DNA from: Brevibacillus parabrevis
GTDB lineage: Bacteria > Bacillota > Bacilli > Brevibacillales > Brevibacillaceae
DNA length: 64,000 nucleotides
NCBI RefSeq assembly: GCF_003710905.1
Contig: NZ_RHHV01000014.1
Location: 248,001 to 312,000, forward strand
Direction: 5' to 3'
Shown here: positions 61,401 to 64,000 of the stretch, piece after piece
How positions within the stretch are numbered: position 1 is the stretch's first letter
Layout: each line of letters opens with the position of its first letter
Notes under the pieces: model-generated
Databases searched by the model: none
What the model saw: the letters and a program-made list of their open reading frames with translations, nothing else
Told to the model about the DNA's origin: nothing
Translations under genes and position numbers: made by a program

Positions 61401-61415
61401 TATTTTCTGAAAAAA
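61401..61415. promoter_or_regulatory. Candidate CodY box upstream of oppA
   Basis: TATTTTCTGAAAAAA matches 12 of 15 bases of the CodY consensus AATTTTCWGAAAATT, with an intact TTTTCTGAAAA core. It ends 33 bases before the oppA start. Peptide transport operons are classic CodY targets in Bacillus. Confidence 0.5.
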
Positions 61416-61448
61416 GACAAAAAAGAAAACGTACGGGGGGTTATTGCG

Positions 61449-63104
61449 TTGAAAAAGAATGTGTTTGCACTTGTAAGCTCGATTGCGGTATTGGGTACGG
61501 CATTGGCAGGTTGCGGTGGCGGCCAACAGGCTTCGACTCCAGCTCAACCAGCGAACAATACGACTACCCAGCAGCCTGCGGCAACACCAGAGGCAGAGAA
61601 AAAACCACAAGTTCTGAAATTGAACCTGCACTCTGAGCCACCTACGGCTGACCCTGGTCTCTCCGAGGACACAACTTCCGCAGCAATTATCCGCGCTACC
61701 TTTGACGGTCTCACCCGCATCGGTCAAGACGGAAAGCCGCAAATGGCTGCTGCTGAAAAAGTGGAAGTTTCCGAGGACATGCTGACTTACAAGTTTACCA
61801 TTCGCGATGCAAAATGGAGCAATGGAGAGCCTGTAACAGCGAGAGACTTCGAATACGCCTGGAAGCGGGCGCTGGATCCGGCAACCGGAGCCAACTACGC
61901 ATATCAGCTCTACTATGTAAAGAACGGTGAAAAAGCGAACAAAAAAGAAGCAAAGCTTGACGATGTTGGTGTGAAGGCACTGGATGACAAGACGCTGGAA
62001 GTAAAACTTGAAAATCCAACTCCATTCTTCCTGGAGCTGACTGCATTCCCAACCTACTTCCCGGTTAACGAAAAAGTGATTTCTGCCAATGCGAAGTGGG
62101 CTGGCGAAGCGAAAACACATGTGGGCAACGGCCCGTTCAAAATGGAATCCTGGGAGCACAAGAGCAAGCTGGTGCTCGTGAAAAACGACAACTATTGGGA
62201 CAAGGATACCGTAAAGCTTGATCGCATCGAGTTCTCCATGGTAGAAGACGAGAACACAGAATTGTCCATGTTCGAAAACGGCGAGTTGGATTGGGCTGGT
62301 GCACCGATGAGTGCGCTGCCGACAGACGCGATTCCGGCCTTGAAAGAGCAGGGTAAAATCACTACCCAGCCAATCGCGGGCACGTACTGGTACAAATTCA
62401 ACGTAGAAAAGCCTCCGTTCGATAATGTGAAGATTCGGAAAGCATTCGCTTACGCGGTTAATCGCCAAGCCCTGATTGACAATATTCTGCAAACGGGACA
62501 AATCCCGGCTACAGGCGCAGTACCGCCATCCATGGTTCTCAATCCGAATGGCTACTTCAAGGACAACGATCTGGAGACAGCGAAAAAGCTCTTGGAAGAG
62601 GGCCTGAAAGAAAAAGGTCTGACCAAGCTGCCGCCGATCACCCTGTCGTACAACACCTCTGAAGGCCACAAGAAGATTGCCGAAGCGATCCAAGACCAAT
62701 GGAAGAAAAACCTTGGCGTGGACGTGAAGCTGGAGAACAAAGAGTGGAAAGTATACTTGGAAGACATGCATGCGGGTAACTTCCAAGTGGGCCGCATGGG
62801 CTGGCTGGGTGACTTCAACGACCCAATCAACTTCCTGGAGCTGTACAAGGACAAAATGGGTGGAAACAACGATACTCGTTGGGAAAATCCGAAGTTCAAG
62901 GAACTCCTGAACCAATCCGCTCTGGAGGCTGATCCGGAGAAGCGTAAGAAAATTCTCGCAGATGCTGAGCAAATCCTGATGGATGAAATGCCAATCATGC
63001 CAATTTACTTCTATACCAACTCTTGGGTGGCAAAAGAAAACGTCAAAGGCATCGTCATTGGCGGTCTGGGTGACGTTGACTGGAAATGGGCGACTGTAGA
63101 GTAA
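61449..63104 (+). CDS. oppA: Oligopeptide ABC transporter substrate-binding lipoprotein
   Basis: This lipoprotein captures peptides outside the membrane for the OppBCDF-type importer. The 551-residue protein has a signal peptide with lipobox LAGC (Cys22), a Gln/Pro/Thr-rich tether, and the SBP family 5 domain (LSEDTTSAAIIRATFDGLTRI..., KWSNGEPVTARDFEYAWKRALDP, YWYKFNVEKPPFDNVKIRKAFAYAVNR). The start is a TTG at 61449 with GGGGGG about eight bases upstream. A dpp-type specificity cannot be excluded. Confidence 0.92.
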   Translation: MKKNVFALVSSIAVLGTALAGCGGGQQASTPAQPANNTTTQQPAATPEAEKKPQVLKLNLHSEPPTADPGLSEDTTSAAIIRATFDGLTRIGQDGKPQMAAAEKVEVSEDMLTYKFTIRDAKWSNGEPVTARDFEYAWKRALDPATGANYAYQLYYVKNGEKANKKEAKLDDVGVKALDDKTLEVKLENPTPFFLELTAFPTYFPVNEKVISANAKWAGEAKTHVGNGPFKMESWEHKSKLVLVKNDNYWDKDTVKLDRIEFSMVEDENTELSMFENGELDWAGAPMSALPTDAIPALKEQGKITTQPIAGTYWYKFNVEKPPFDNVKIRKAFAYAVNRQALIDNILQTGQIPATGAVPPSMVLNPNGYFKDNDLETAKKLLEEGLKEKGLTKLPPITLSYNTSEGHKKIAEAIQDQWKKNLGVDVKLENKEWKVYLEDMHAGNFQVGRMGWLGDFNDPINFLELYKDKMGGNNDTRWENPKFKELLNQSALEADPEKRKKILADAEQILMDEMPIMPIYFYTNSWVAKENVKGIVIGGLGDVDWKWATVE

Positions 63105-63129
63105 CCTAACTGAAGGATCGGGTATTGCG

Positions 63130-63163
63130 GCAGAGGGTATATGGAAACCCATATACCTTCTGC
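63130..63163 (+). other. Strong intercistronic hairpin between oppA and oppB
   Basis: GCAGAGGGTATATGG pairs almost perfectly with CCCATATACCTTCTGC around a three-base loop. No U-tract follows, so it is more likely a partial block or an mRNA-stabilising structure that keeps the binding protein more abundant than the permease. Confidence 0.65.
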
Positions 63164-63349
63164 TATGCAGTCCCTTCCCATAAATACCAGCTGGCAAAAA
63201 AGTCAGCGAAGAAAAAATAGAGAGAGAAGCTTCAACGCAAGAGATCATTTGGGTTATTTACACAGCCGATTTTTGCACTGTGTCGGTAACGTCCGCAGTG
63301 TAAAGATGGGACGTGAAAGCATTCAAAATCTGTCAAGGGGGTAAGTTAG

Positions 63350-64000
63350 TTGATCCGTTATCTTGGTAAGCGCATCATCTTCATGCTCATCTCGCTCTTC
63401 CTGATTGTAACGGCCACCTTCTTCATTATGAAAGCGGTACCGGGTGGACCATTTACATCAGAGAAAAACGTTCCGGATGAGATCAAAGCAGCTCTTGAGG
63501 CTAAATACAAACTCAATTTGCCAATGCATGAGCAATATCTCGAATATTTGAAGGGTGTCGTTACTTGGGATCTTGGCCCATCGTTCACAGAAAAATCTTC
63601 TACTGTAAACGAAATGATCAATCGTGGTTTCCCTGTATCTGCTCACTTGGGCGCACAAGCACTGCTTCTTGCAATCTTCGGGGGTATCATCCTTGGGGTA
63701 ATTGCCGCACTGAAGCATAACAAGTGGCAAGACTACTCCGCCATGGTGATAGCGGTTTTGGGGCTATCCGTTCCAGGATTCATCTTGGCATCATTTTATC
63801 AGTATTTCTTCGCGATTCAATGGGGCCTTCTGCCTATCGCAAAATGGGAAGGTTTCGAGTACACGATTTTGCCATCTCTCGCACTCGCCGCGTCGCCAAT
63901 GGCCTTTATCGCCCGCTTGACGCGTTCCAATATGATTGAAGTTCTTGGACAAGACTACATCAAAACGGCAAAAGCGAAAGGTCTTCACACTTTCACTATC
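63350..64000 (+). CDS. oppB: Oligopeptide ABC transporter permease OppB (partial, runs off the window)
   Basis: The frame runs from a TTG at 63350, with AAGGGGG about eight bases upstream, to the end of the window without a stop (217 codons seen). It starts MIRYLGKRIIFMLISLFLIV, has the periplasmic segment typical of OppB (LPMHEQYLEYLKGVVTWDLG) and several membrane helices, and reaches the conserved cytoplasmic EAA-type loop QDYIKTAKAKGL, which contacts the ATPase. The remaining permease and ATPase genes would lie beyond the window. Confidence 0.92.
   Translation, partial: MIRYLGKRIIFMLISLFLIVTATFFIMKAVPGGPFTSEKNVPDEIKAALEAKYKLNLPMHEQYLEYLKGVVTWDLGPSFTEKSSTVNEMINRGFPVSAHLGAQALLLAIFGGIILGVIAALKHNKWQDYSAMVIAVLGLSVPGFILASFYQYFFAIQWGLLPIAKWEGFEYTILPSLALAASPMAFIARLTRSNMIEVLGQDYIKTAKAKGLHTFTI

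Overview
The window is ordinary chromosomal backbone of an endospore-forming Bacillota, most likely Brevibacillus or a close relative. The reasons are a full eight-gene spoIIIA operon, spoIVB, spo0A and spoIIM, gene order nearly colinear with the Bacillus subtilis yqh-yqi-yqj-yqk region, strong AGGAGG ribosome binding sites, and frequent GTG and TTG starts. TTG is the best start for spo0A, bcd, ald, deoB, oppA and oppB. GC looks to be in the low to mid 50s by eye, with a lower-GC islet near 27.1-28.3 kb. I see no rRNA, tRNA, insertion sequence, prophage or CRISPR array.

Layout. 0-1.5 kb (minus): comA-comB for sulfolactate. 1.7-8.0 kb: yqhV, an acidic zinc-ribbon protein, then spoIIIAA-AH behind a candidate sigma-E promoter. 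8.1-16.5 kb: accB-accC, an Asp23-type protein, amaP and a DUF2273 protein, nusB, a TsaD/Kae1 paralogue, folD, xseA-xseB and ispA. 16.6-18.3 kb (minus): an M3 oligopeptidase. 18.6-27.1 kb: dxs, tlyA, nadK, argR, recN, spoIVB and spo0A, with sporulation-type promoters before the last two. 27.1-28.7 kb: a patch of small unknown genes. 28.7-33.1 kb: carbonic anhydrase, a Tat-exported phosphoesterase, and a LysR regulator divergent from a methyltransferase/VOC/methyltransferase operon. 33.5-36.8 kb: a tight operon of steA, steB and two glycosyltransferase-type enzymes.

37.2-45.7 kb is branched-chain amino acid breakdown: the sigma-54 activator bkdR, then bcd, lpdV, bkdAA, bkdAB and bkdB. Between regulator and operon lie a large inverted repeat (probable BkdR site), a catabolite-type cre and a clear -24/-12 promoter. 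45.9-50.0 kb: a large secreted repeat protein, a 28-residue membrane peptide, mce and an M20 peptidase. 50.1-60.5 kb: a DUF3866 protein, nudF, an endonuclease Q-like protein, spoIIM, fur, ald, yqzK, xerD and the nucleoside salvage operon deoB-punA-pdp. 60.9-64.0 kb: an Lrp-type regulator and the start of an oligopeptide ABC operon (oppA, partial oppB).

Two hidden items stand out. One is a 46-codon minus-strand gene at 51287-51427 that aligns without gaps to the FtsZ inhibitor MciZ. The other is the steA-steB-glycosyltransferase operon: the order tlyA, nadK, recN, steA, steB, NUDIX, xerD recalls the order known in mycobacteria.
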